Below are positions 13,407 to 21,055 of a stretch of 21,055 nucleotides of DNA, one piece after another. The notes beneath the pieces were generated by a model. That model made no database searches and had not been told where the DNA came from. It was given only the letters and a program-made list of their open reading frames with translations. Source of the DNA: NS-12 sp045403215 (GTDB taxonomy: Bacteria; Nitrospirota; Nitrospiria; Nitrospirales; NS-4). The position numbers and the translations under genes are program-made. Numbering within the stretch: the stretch's first letter is position 1; every line of letters begins with the position of its first letter. The DNA lies in NCBI GenBank assembly GCA_045403215.1, contig JAXIOW010000099.1, forward strand, positions 1-21,055, written 5' to 3'.

Positions 13407-14270
13407 TTACTTCAAGGCTTCGGCCCCGCCGACGATGTCCATCAATTCCTTGGTGATGGCCGCTTGCCTGGTTTTGTTGTAGTAGAGCGTCAACTTCTGG
13501 ATCAAATCACCCGCGTTGCGGGTCGCCCCATCCATCGCGGCCATCCGCGCGCCCAGCTCGGCCGCCGCCGATTCCATTAGGGCGTGGAACGTCTGGACCT
13601 CGATGTGCTTGGGCAGCAGGACTTGGAGCAACCCCTCCTCGTCTGGCTCGAAGAGATACCCGCCGCCGAGCTTCTCCGTCTCCTGGTCAAGCGATTCGAT
13701 GGGCAGCAGTTTCTCGACGACGACCCGCTGCTGGATCACGGACTTGAACTCGTTGTACACGATGTGCAGCTCGTCGAACGTCCCGCTCGTGAACTGCTGC
13801 ACGATGTCACCGCCGATGTCCAGGGCGTGCTCGTAGGAGAGGCGGTCGAAGACGCCGACCCACTCCTGGCGTTTCGTCCACGGGCGGCGGCGGAAGAAGT
13901 CCCGCCCCTTGCGCCCCACCACGCTGACCGTGACGGGGCAGCCAGCCTCCTGTTTCTGCCGGAGGAACTCGACCGCCTTGCGCAGGATGTTCGTGTTGAA
14001 CGCCCCGCAAAGCCCGCGGTCGGACGTGACCACCAGCAGCTCGATCCGGTTCCCGGCGGGCCTGCGCAGCAGCGGGTGGGCCTGCCGGTTCGCGCGGCTG
14101 GCCAGGCTGCTGAGCACCACCGCCATCTTCTTCGCGTAGGGCCGCGCGGCGAGAATGCGCTCCTGGGCGCGCCTGAGCTTCGCCGCGGCCACCATCTTCA
14201 TGGCCTTGGTGATCTTCTGCGTGTTCTTGATGGAGCCGATCTTGCGCCGCAGGCCCTGTAAGCTCGGCAT
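13407..14270 (-). CDS. atpG: F1 ATP synthase gamma subunit
   Basis: The 287-residue protein begins MPSLQGLRRKIGSIKNTQKI, the conserved gamma N-terminus, and ends with the conserved helix ITKELMDIVGGAEAL. The middle contains LVVTSDRGLCGAFNTNI. Gamma is the rotating central shaft. The ATG lies 5 bp after the atpA stop, so translation is probably coupled. Intact and of usual length. Confidence 0.97.
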   Translation of the reverse strand: MPSLQGLRRKIGSIKNTQKITKAMKMVAAAKLRRAQERILAARPYAKKMAVVLSSLASRANRQAHPLLRRPAGNRIELLVVTSDRGLCGAFNTNILRKAVEFLRQKQEAGCPVTVSVVGRKGRDFFRRRPWTKRQEWVGVFDRLSYEHALDIGGDIVQQFTSGTFDELHIVYNEFKSVIQQRVVVEKLLPIESLDQETEKLGGGYLFEPDEEGLLQVLLPKHIEVQTFHALMESAAAELGARMAAMDGATRNAGDLIQKLTLYYNKTRQAAITKELMDIVGGAEALK

Positions 14271-14275
14271 CGGGG

Positions 14276-15796
<1,521 letters not shown>

Positions 15797-15826
15797 GCGT
15801 GCTGCTCCTTGAGCTATGGCGTGCGG

Positions 15827-16365
15827 TTACGTTCGCGTGAGGATGGCCCGCAGACGTTCCAGTTGCCCGCGGACCGTGCCGTCGTACACCCGGCTGCCGA
15901 AGCGAATCTCCAGGCCGCTGATCACGTCGGGATCGACCTGACCGCCAAGTCGACCTGGCCACGGGTCACCTGCTCGAGCCGCGCCCGGATCGCGGCTCGT
16001 TGCTTGTCGGAAAGCGGCCGGGCTGCCACGACATGGACCGCCTTGCGATTGGAGGCTTGGTCGGCGAGCTTGCCGAAGGCGTCGCTGATCTCCCTGATCT
16101 GGGCGATCCGGTTCTTGTGGACGACGTGGGCGAGGAACCGGCTGGTGATCGGCGGACACCCGGCCTTTGCCGCCACCTGATTGACGACGGCGGCCTTCTC
16201 CTCCTTGGTAAAGACCGGACTCAACAGCAAGGCGCGGAACTCACGGGAGGTGGCGAAGGCTTCGGCCAACAGACGGAGCGCCGCGGCGGTCGGGCCGATC
16301 CCAGACAGATCCTGCAAGTCGAACAGCGCCTTCGCGTATCGCCATGCAATCGCCGTCTGGACCAC
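15827..16365 (-). CDS. atpH: F1 ATP synthase delta subunit, interrupted by a frameshift in this sequence
   Basis: The first frame (16365 to 15922, GTG start) encodes 147 residues. They match the delta family up to GQVDLAV at residue 142, then run to RSIPT and a stop. The neighbouring frame continues at once with VDPDVISGLEIRFGSRVYDG and ends in GQLERLRAIL at 15827, which is the expected delta C-terminus. Joined, the product would be about 179 residues, the normal length. The break lies at 15938-15942 and needs one extra base (or loss of two). The lost part binds the peripheral stalk. A sequencing error is the simplest explanation; a real mutation or recoding is possible. Confidence 0.88.
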
Positions 16366-16389
16366 TTGTCAGTAACCGCTCGCCACGTT

Positions 16390-17481
16390 TCAGTACGCGC
16401 GCCGCCCGGCTTCGATGATCCCCCCGCCCAGCACCCTGTCTCCCTGGTAAAAGACCGCAGACTGCCCAGGGCTGAGGGCCCGCTGCGGTGAGTCAAACTC
16501 GACGCGCAGCTGCCCGTCCGCCAGCGGCCAGATCGTGGCCGGAGCCGCCGGGCTCGCGTAGCGGACCTTGACCTCGGCACGAACCGGTTCGGCCAGCCCA
16601 TCCACGCTCAGGAGGTTGAGATCGCCGACGAGGCAGGCGGGCTCCAGCAGATCCTCCTCAGGACCTACCACTACGGTATTGCTGGCGGCGCTCACGCGCA
16701 CGACGTAAAGGCGCTGCGCCGCCGCGAGCCCAAGCCCGCGTCGCTGGCCCGGAGTATAGAACGGCACGCCGCGATGCATGCCCAACACCGTCCCATCCGT
16801 GCCGACGAACGGCCCTGGCCGCGCGGCCTGCGGGGCCTGCTCCTCCAGGAAACTGCGATAGTCGCCCTGCGTCACGAAGCAGATCTCCTGGCTCTCCTTG
16901 ACCTCGTCCGCCGGCAGCCCGATCGCTTCCGCCTGGGGCCACACGTCCTCCTTGCGCATGCCGCCGACGGGAAAGAGGATGCGGGGCAGCCATGCTCGGT
17001 TCAGGCGGTACAGGAAATAGCTCTGGTCCTTCCTGGGATCCCCTCCCTTATGCAAGTGCGGCTGCCCCGTGTCGTCCGGCAAGAGCCGCGCGTAGTGGCC
17101 TGTGGCAACGTAGTCCGCTCCCAGGTCACGTGCGGCCTCCATGAGGCATCCGAACTTCACCCGCTCATTGCACCGCACGCAGGGGTTCGGCGTCAGGCCC
17201 GCCAGGTAGCCGTCGACGAAGTCCTGCACGACCGCCGAGCGGAAGCGATCGCGGATGTCGAGGATCTGATGCGGAATGCCCAACTGCTGGGCTACAAAGC
17301 GGGCGATGCCGAGCTTGCAACAGCCCCGCTCCTGCCACTTCTTCGAGGTCGTCGCATCGTCCTCGGGCTCCCAGGTCTGCAGCGTGACTCCTTGGACTTG
17401 ATAGCCCTGCTTCACGAGGATCGCCGCGGCAACGGCGCTGTCCACTCCGCCCGACATGCCGACCACGACCGTCTTCTTCAT
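16390..17481 (-). CDS. mnmA: tRNA-specific 2-thiouridylase MnmA
   Basis: The 363-residue protein has the PP-loop GMSGGVDS (residues 8-15), the catalytic NPCVRCNERVKFG (C101) and the second catalytic cysteine in EICFVTQGDYRSFL (C201). TGHYAR and DQSYFLYRL are further family marks. It adds sulfur to U34 of Lys, Glu and Gln tRNAs. The ATG at 17481 overlaps the stop of the upstream bactofilin by 4 bp (ATGA). A longer frame would run back into that gene. It lies 24 bp before atpH, so it sits within the cell-structure/ATP synthase operon. Confidence 0.96.
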   Translation of the reverse strand: MKKTVVVGMSGGVDSAVAAAILVKQGYQVQGVTLQTWEPEDDATTSKKWQERGCCKLGIARFVAQQLGIPHQILDIRDRFRSAVVQDFVDGYLAGLTPNPCVRCNERVKFGCLMEAARDLGADYVATGHYARLLPDDTGQPHLHKGGDPRKDQSYFLYRLNRAWLPRILFPVGGMRKEDVWPQAEAIGLPADEVKESQEICFVTQGDYRSFLEEQAPQAARPGPFVGTDGTVLGMHRGVPFYTPGQRRGLGLAAAQRLYVVRVSAASNTVVVGPEEDLLEPACLVGDLNLLSVDGLAEPVRAEVKVRYASPAAPATIWPLADGQLRVEFDSPQRALSPGQSAVFYQGDRVLGGGIIEAGRRAY

Positions 17482-17933
17482 CGTTGCAGAGCCTCGCCTC
17501 GTTGTGAGACGCGGACCGTCGCCGCACGTGGCGCGGCCTCTCTCGACTCTTCCACGCCTGTACACTTGGCGCGCCCTTCTGCCTCGCAGTTCCCGTGCAA
17601 CCGCACCCCTTCTTCCACTTTCAGCGAGGGTGTCTTCAGGTCGCCGTTCAGCACAGCGGACGGGAGGAGGTGCACCAGCTCGGTCGCCGTCACGTTCCCG
17701 TTGATCGTCCCGCTGCTGACGATCGTTCCGGCGCCGATGTCGCCCTCAATCACCGCATGCTCGCCGAGGATCACAGTGCCCTTCGAATAGATCGCGCCGG
17801 ACACCACGCCGTCGATGCGGACCGTACCCTCGAAGGTCAAGGTTCCGTTGAACTTGAACCCCCGCGCCAGGAAGGTGAACGTCTCCTCCCCGGCCATTCT
17901 GAACTCTTTGTGCTTGCTGGTCGATCCGAACAT
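17478..17933 (-). CDS. Bactofilin (third of three tandem copies)
   Basis: The product is about 151 residues; a TTG at 17942 would add three. A short N-terminal tail precedes the bactofilin core (residues about 15-115), with the repeating hydrophobic beta-helix pattern GTLTFEGTVRIDGVVSGAI, GTVILGEHAVIEGDI and GTINGNVTATELVHLL. The C-terminal tail is charged and differs between paralogues. Bactofilins polymerise without nucleotide into cytoskeletal filaments. Its stop overlaps the mnmA start by 4 bp. Confidence 0.9.
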   Translation of the reverse strand: MFGSTSKHKEFRMAGEETFTFLARGFKFNGTLTFEGTVRIDGVVSGAIYSKGTVILGEHAVIEGDIGAGTIVSSGTINGNVTATELVHLLPSAVLNGDLKTPSLKVEEGVRLHGNCEAEGRAKCTGVEESREAAPRAATVRVSQRGEALQR

Positions 17934-17951
17934 GCTGTCCAAGAGCCCGGC

Positions 17952-18398
17952 TCAGGCGCTGCTCTCCCGTGCGACGCTGGTCAGTTGCTGTTGCTGGACC
18001 GCCTCGTGCGGCCCGTCCAGGGCCCTAACCTCTTCCCGCCCTTCCGCATCGCACATGGCGTGCAAGCGGACCCCTTCCTCAATGGAGAGCAGGGGAGTCT
18101 TGATGGTCCCCCTCACGATCCCGGTGGACAGGAGTTGGACCTTCTGGGAGGCGACGATGTTCCCGTTAATCTGGCCCCCGCTGACCACGACATCGGCGCT
18201 GATGTCCCCTTCGATGACCGCATGCTCGCCGACCATCAGCGTACCTTTCATATGGATCTCCCCTGCCAGCCGGCCATCAATGCGAATCATCCCCTCGAAG
18301 TGGATGATCCCCTTGAACAGTGCCCCCTTGCCGAGGAAGGTAAACGGCTCGTCGCCGTTCATTGCGTACAGGTTGTCCTTCTCGCGTTTTGACCACAT
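17952..18398 (-). CDS. Bactofilin (second of three tandem copies)
   Basis: The 148-residue protein has the same beta-helix core (residues about 18-115) with FEGMIRIDGRLAGEIHMKGTL, AVIEGDISADVVVSGGQI and NGNIVASQKVQLL. It ends in a Gln-rich tail (EAVQQQQLTSVARESSA). It lies 18 bp downstream of the first copy and about 18 bp upstream of the ATG of the third. GAGGATCGGG precedes its ATG at 18398. Confidence 0.9.
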   Translation of the reverse strand: MWSKREKDNLYAMNGDEPFTFLGKGALFKGIIHFEGMIRIDGRLAGEIHMKGTLMVGEHAVIEGDISADVVVSGGQINGNIVASQKVQLLSTGIVRGTIKTPLLSIEEGVRLHAMCDAEGREEVRALDGPHEAVQQQQLTSVARESSA

Positions 18399-18416
18399 AG
18401 GTGTTCCCGATCCTCC

Positions 18417-18893
18417 CTAGCCCACCGTCTTCATCGTGGAGCTGATGCGGATGGGCGTGACAGAACCGCCAGCAGGCGCTCTGCTCACGTCAGGCTGCTC
18501 CGCCTTCTTGGCCATCACTAGGCTCCCGTTGAAGAGCACACCCTCTTCGATCGAGAGCAACGGCGCCTTGACCGACCCATTCAGGACGGCCGGCGCCAGC
18601 AGCCTGACCTTGCCGGACGCGACGATGTCGCCGGTGATCTTGCCGTGGCTGATCACGGTGCCAGCGGTCACCTGGGCTGTGATGACCGCATCGTCCCCGA
18701 CGACCAGCACCCCCTCCGTGTGGATTTCCCCATCCAGCCGACCATCAATGCGGACCGTCCCGTTGTACGTGATCACGCCTTTGAACTCGACCCCGCGCCC
18801 CACAAAAGCGATCACTTCACCTTCTCCGGCTTCGGAGGACTGCGCCTCCAGTTCCTCGTCCTGCTTCTTCGTCATCTCACCCATTTTCCACAT
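18417..18893 (-). CDS. Bactofilin (first of three tandem copies)
   Basis: The 158-residue protein has a longer acidic N-terminal tail (KKQDEELEAQSSEAGEGE), then the bactofilin beta-helix core (residues about 28-125) with YNGTVRIDGRLDGEIHTEGVL, AVITAQVTAGTVISHGKITG and ASGKVRLLAPAVLNGSV. AAGGAGGTG, near-perfect for the ribosome, lies 7 nt before the ATG at 18893. It starts about 48 bp after the parB stop. A weak TATGAT -10-like sequence in that gap might allow separate expression, but no good -35 is seen. Confidence 0.92.
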   Translation of the reverse strand: MWKMGEMTKKQDEELEAQSSEAGEGEVIAFVGRGVEFKGVITYNGTVRIDGRLDGEIHTEGVLVVGDDAVITAQVTAGTVISHGKITGDIVASGKVRLLAPAVLNGSVKAPLLSIEEGVLFNGSLVMAKKAEQPDVSRAPAGGSVTPIRISSTMKTVG

Positions 18894-18941
18894 ATGTACA
18901 CCTCCTTAAAATATCATACTTTGAGTATCTAACCTAGCCAT

Positions 18942-19775
18942 TTATCCCATAATCAAATCAATGACCCGCTCCAGATCAGCCGGCGAATAATACTCGATGA
19001 CGACCTTCCCTCCTGTTTTCCCCTCGATCAGCCGCACCTTGGTGCCCAGCCGCCGCGTCATCCGCTCCTCGATCTCGCTGGGACGGCGGCCCTTCCGAGC
19101 ATGGGCCGAGCGGCCTGCGCGGTGGTCGGACTGCACCAACCGTTCGAGGTCCCGCACCGGCAGTCGTTCCGTCACCGCGCGCCGCCCCAGACGGACCTGT
19201 TGGTCCGGATCGGAAATGGCCAGCAGGACCTTCGCGTGCCCCAGGGACAACTGGTCGTTCTCGACCCATGCCTGCACCTCCGCTTGGAGCGATAGGAGCC
19301 GCACGGTGTTGGCGATCGACGAGCGCTCCTTGCCGAGTTGCTTGGCAACCGCCTCCTGCGTAAGCCCGAACTCCCTGATGAGGCGCTGGTAGGCCCGAGC
19401 TGCCTCCATCGCGTTGAGATCCTTGCGCTGAAGGTTTTCAATCAGCGCCATCTCCATCGCCTCGGCATCCGTGGCCGGGCGAACGATGGACGGAATTTTT
19501 TTCAGGCCCGCGAGCTTGGCCGCGCGCCAGCGGCGCTCGCCAGCGATCAGCTCATAGCCGCCGTCCCCCAGTCGTCGCACCAGGATCGGCTGCAGCACGC
19601 CCTTCGCCCTGACCGAGTTGGCCAGCTCTTCGAGCTCGGCCGCGTTGAAGCCGCGGCGCGGCTGGTAGGGGTTGGGCGAGACGAGCGAGAGCGGGATCTC
19701 CTCAATCTCATCCCGCCCCCCGGTGGCGACGGGAATCAGCGTTTGCAGGCCTCTACCAAGCGCCTTTTTTTGCAT
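18942..19775 (-). CDS. parB: Chromosome-partitioning protein ParB
   Basis: The 277-residue protein starts QKKALGRGLQTLIP, the standard ParB N-terminus. It carries the CTP-binding motifs ELIAGERRWRAAKLAG (residues 75-90) and ALIENLQRKDL, then a helix-turn-helix (about 137-160) and a C-terminal dimerisation part. ParB loads on parS and slides as a CTP-dependent clamp. It overlaps the end of parA by 23 bp. A parS-like site lies just upstream of parA. Intact. Confidence 0.97.
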   Translation of the reverse strand: MQKKALGRGLQTLIPVATGGRDEIEEIPLSLVSPNPYQPRRGFNAAELEELANSVRAKGVLQPILVRRLGDGGYELIAGERRWRAAKLAGLKKIPSIVRPATDAEAMEMALIENLQRKDLNAMEAARAYQRLIREFGLTQEAVAKQLGKERSSIANTVRLLSLQAEVQAWVENDQLSLGHAKVLLAISDPDQQVRLGRRAVTERLPVRDLERLVQSDHRAGRSAHARKGRRPSEIEERMTRRLGTKVRLIEGKTGGKVVIEYYSPADLERVIDLIMG

Positions 19776-20529
19776 GGGCCAGGACTTCCTTGGCCAGGCT
19801 CAGGTACGCCTCCGCCCCGGAGGATGCGACATCGTACATGAGCACCGGCGCCCCGTGGCTGGGCGCCTCCGCCAGCCTAATGTTGCGGGGGATCACGGTC
19901 TTGAACATCTTGTCAGAAAAATGCTTACGTATCTCTTCCGCCACCTGACAGTGGAGGTTGTTCCTCCCGTCGAACAGGGTCAGGAGGACGCCTTCGATGA
20001 CCAGCGCCTTATTCAAGGACCGGCGCACCATCTCGACGGTCTGCAGCAACCGCCCGAGTCCCTCCATCGCGTAGAACTCGCACTGGACTGGGACCAGCAG
20101 GCTATGCGCCGCGACCAGAGCATTCACGGTCAGGAGCCCCAGCGCCGGTGGGCAATCCACCAGCACGAATTCATATTGGCTGGCCGCATCCCCCAGGGCA
20201 CGTCGGAGAATCAGCTCCCGGTTTTCCACCGGGGTCAGCTCGACTTCCGCCGCGGCCAGGTCCGGTTCGGAGGGGACCACGTCAAGCCGAGGAACGGCTG
20301 TTTTCACTAACGCTTCCGAGACCTTCCGGCCTCGGACCATGACGTCGTACATCGAAAGCGAAATGCCCTCCCGGTCGATCCCCATGCCGCTCGTGGCGTT
20401 GGCCTGCGGGTCCAGGTCCACCAGGAGGACGGTCCGTTCCGCCACCGCCAAGGACGCCGCCAGGTTGATGGCGGTCGTGGTCTTGCCGACCCCGCCCTTT
20501 TGATTGGCAATGGCGATAACCCGCCCCAT
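19753..20529 (-). CDS. parA: Chromosome-partitioning ATPase ParA (Soj)
   Basis: The 258-residue protein has the deviant Walker A KGGVGKTTT (residues 11-19), LLVDLDPQ (D40) and FVLVDCPPALG (Walker B D125). It drives origin segregation together with ParB. The ATG at 20529 was chosen over the in-frame TTG at 20550, because the TTG overlaps the predicted -10 region. There is no Shine-Dalgarno, and the ATG is only about 5 nt from the expected transcription start. Its 3' end overlaps parB. Confidence 0.96.
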   Translation of the reverse strand: MGRVIAIANQKGGVGKTTTAINLAASLAVAERTVLLVDLDPQANATSGMGIDREGISLSMYDVMVRGRKVSEALVKTAVPRLDVVPSEPDLAAAEVELTPVENRELILRRALGDAASQYEFVLVDCPPALGLLTVNALVAAHSLLVPVQCEFYAMEGLGRLLQTVEMVRRSLNKALVIEGVLLTLFDGRNNLHCQVAEEIRKHFSDKMFKTVIPRNIRLAEAPSHGAPVLMYDVASSGAEAYLSLAKEVLAHAKKGAW

Positions 20530-20540
20530 CGAAGTGACCC

Positions 20541-20569
20541 ATGCTATCAAGTGGGCGAGAAGGTGTCAA
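20541..20569 (-). promoter_or_regulatory. Promoter of the parA operon
   Basis: On the minus strand a consensus TTGACA (20564-20569) is followed after 17 bp by TAGCAT (20541-20546), with TGA just before giving an extended -10. Transcription should start near 20534, five nucleotides before the ATG. parS lies 12 bp upstream of the -35 element. Confidence 0.6.
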
Positions 20570-20581
20570 CGAAACGGCGCA

Positions 20582-20595
20582 GTTCCACGTGGAAC
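20582..20595. promoter_or_regulatory. parS centromere-like site (ParB binding)
   Basis: The perfect 14-bp palindrome GTTCCACGTGGAAC matches the parS core known across bacteria (Bacillus-type TGTTCCACGTGAAACA; the symmetric form is seen in other phyla). It sits upstream of parA, a typical parS position near oriC. This is the only CACGTG in the window with extended symmetry that I found. Confidence 0.9.
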
Positions 20596-20691
20596 AGTGG
20601 GGGAAGCGACAAAGCATGAGAGCGGGGCCTGCCGCCGACGGCTCCGGGGGCCTGCCGCCAAGCAGCCCGGACGTGCTCACACGGCTTCCCG

Positions 20692-20757
20692 GTCGCAGCC
20701 CCGCGGACTCCGGTGTGCCGTGCTCCGCTCCGCCCGGACGCCCGCTTGGCGTCACCC
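20692..20757 (+). repeat. Degenerate repeat module B3
   Basis: GTCGCAGCCCCGCGGACTCC followed by GGTGTGCC, a CCGCTCCGCC stretch and GCGTCACCC resembles the other modules but is the most diverged, and lies in the opposite orientation to B1 and B2. Confidence 0.55.
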
Positions 20758-20817
20758 CTCCGCCGTTGGCGACATCTGCTGGCTCAGCGTGCCAGGCCCT
20801 CGTCAGGAGTGATACGA

Positions 20818-20885
20818 CGGGTGGCGCCGCATGGGACCCTGGCGGAGCGGAATGGCATACAGGCGAGTCTGCGGGGCTTCGACGG
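20818..20885 (-). repeat. Degenerate repeat module B2
   Basis: Read on the minus strand it follows the module pattern with core GCCCCGCAGAC (20867-20877), ending in GCGCCACCCG. The 21 bases at 20858-20878 are identical to 3529-3549 in module A2. Confidence 0.75.
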
Positions 20886-20891
20886 CGTTTC

Positions 20892-21045
20892 GACCCGGTG
20901 CAATCGAGCGGGTGACACCGCAGGGGTGCCCAGAAGCAGCGCGGGGCGTGCAGCCGGGTCTGCGGGGCATCGACGGCGAAACGCCCAGCTGCGCTGGGCT
21001 ATGCGGGGGCAGGACCCGCTCAAAGAGCAACGGGTTCCCCGTCGC
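20892..21045 (-). repeat. 154-bp dispersed repeat block, copy 2 (inverted relative to copy 1)
   Basis: The reverse complement aligns with 3320-3473 without gaps, with about 9 mismatches over 154 bp. Its core GTCTGCGGGGC lies at 20958-20968. Confidence 0.88.
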
Positions 21046-21055
21046 ACGTCAGGGC

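Larger units (their letters stand above)
20603..21055. repeat. Complex repeat region, copy B (no gene; runs off the window)
   Basis: About 450 bases beyond parS contain no convincing gene. The region starts with GAAGCGACAAAG (20603-20614), one base different from the start of copy A. It includes the direct repeat GGGGCCTGCCGCC near 20624 and GGGGGCCTGCCGCC near 20647, then three degenerate modules. The last carries the 154-bp block shared with copy A in the opposite orientation. Only about 55 bases (20761-20815) match nothing recognised. Confidence 0.85.

Noticed and set aside
17127..17132. Further parS sites at other CACGTG sequences (also 3118-3123 and 6562-6567)
   Set aside because: Flanking bases lack the extended GTTCC/GGAAC symmetry, and they lie inside coding sequence.
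20784..21047. Open frames through the repeats at 3.3 kb and 21 kb with similar translations (for example PAQLGVSPS, RRPGCTPRA)
   Set aside because: The similarity only reflects the shared DNA repeat. The frames have no plausible start signals, and the palindromic build argues for a structural element rather than a gene.

Overview
The window is GC-rich bacterial chromosome, dense with genes and with codon use that looks uniform. It has no tRNA, rRNA, transposase, phage or CRISPR signal. The strongest taxonomic clue is the block parS-parA-parB-bactofilins-(mnmA)-F1 ATP synthase, an order seen with variations in Geobacter-like, Nitrospira-like and related Gram-negative lineages. Tat-exported periplasmic proteins, a c-type cytochrome and a PmtA-like phospholipid methyltransferase also point to a diderm respiratory bacterium. 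My best guess is Nitrospirota or a neighbouring phylum such as Methylomirabilota, but nothing in the window proves this.

Left part (1-7372). A truncated membrane-protein gene runs off the left edge. It is divergent from an unusual fusion of an XRE-type helix-turn-helix to a glyoxalase-II-like metallo-beta-lactamase domain. An inositol-monophosphatase-family gene (minus) and a Tat-exported ABC-type substrate-binding protein (plus) diverge from overlapping promoters at 1888-1937. A complex repeat element with perfect 15-bp terminal inverted repeats follows (about 3245-3600). Five co-directional genes come next: a secreted helical protein, a histidine-rich four-helix membrane protein, a mono-heme cytochrome c with a beta-rich domain, a DUF6445-like putative Fe(II) oxygenase, and an L-threonine aldolase.

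Middle part (7373-11439). A Tat/lipoprotein PHP-domain metallohydrolase (CehA-like) diverges from a small hypothetical gene. A membrane protein diverges from a beta-CASP-like metallo-hydrolase. A PmtA-like methyltransferase follows, behind a consensus sigma-70 promoter and a leader of about 115 nt.

Right part (11440-20595, all minus strand; transcription runs from high to low coordinates). The order is parS, parA, parB, three tandem bactofilin paralogues, mnmA, atpH, atpA, atpG, atpD, atpC. Most junctions are overlapping or tight, so much of this may be co-transcribed. The atpH reading frame is broken by a one-base shift near 15938-15942. The F0 genes (a, b, c subunits) are absent here, and mnmA occupies the place where atpF would be expected. 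An AT-rich heptamer hairpin lies between atpG and atpD.

Right edge (20603-21055). A second copy of the repeat family seen at 3.3 kb begins just beyond parS, with its main block inverted, and runs to the window edge. One 154-bp block is shared between the two loci at about 94% identity. A degenerate module of roughly 70 bp recurs at least five times in both orientations.
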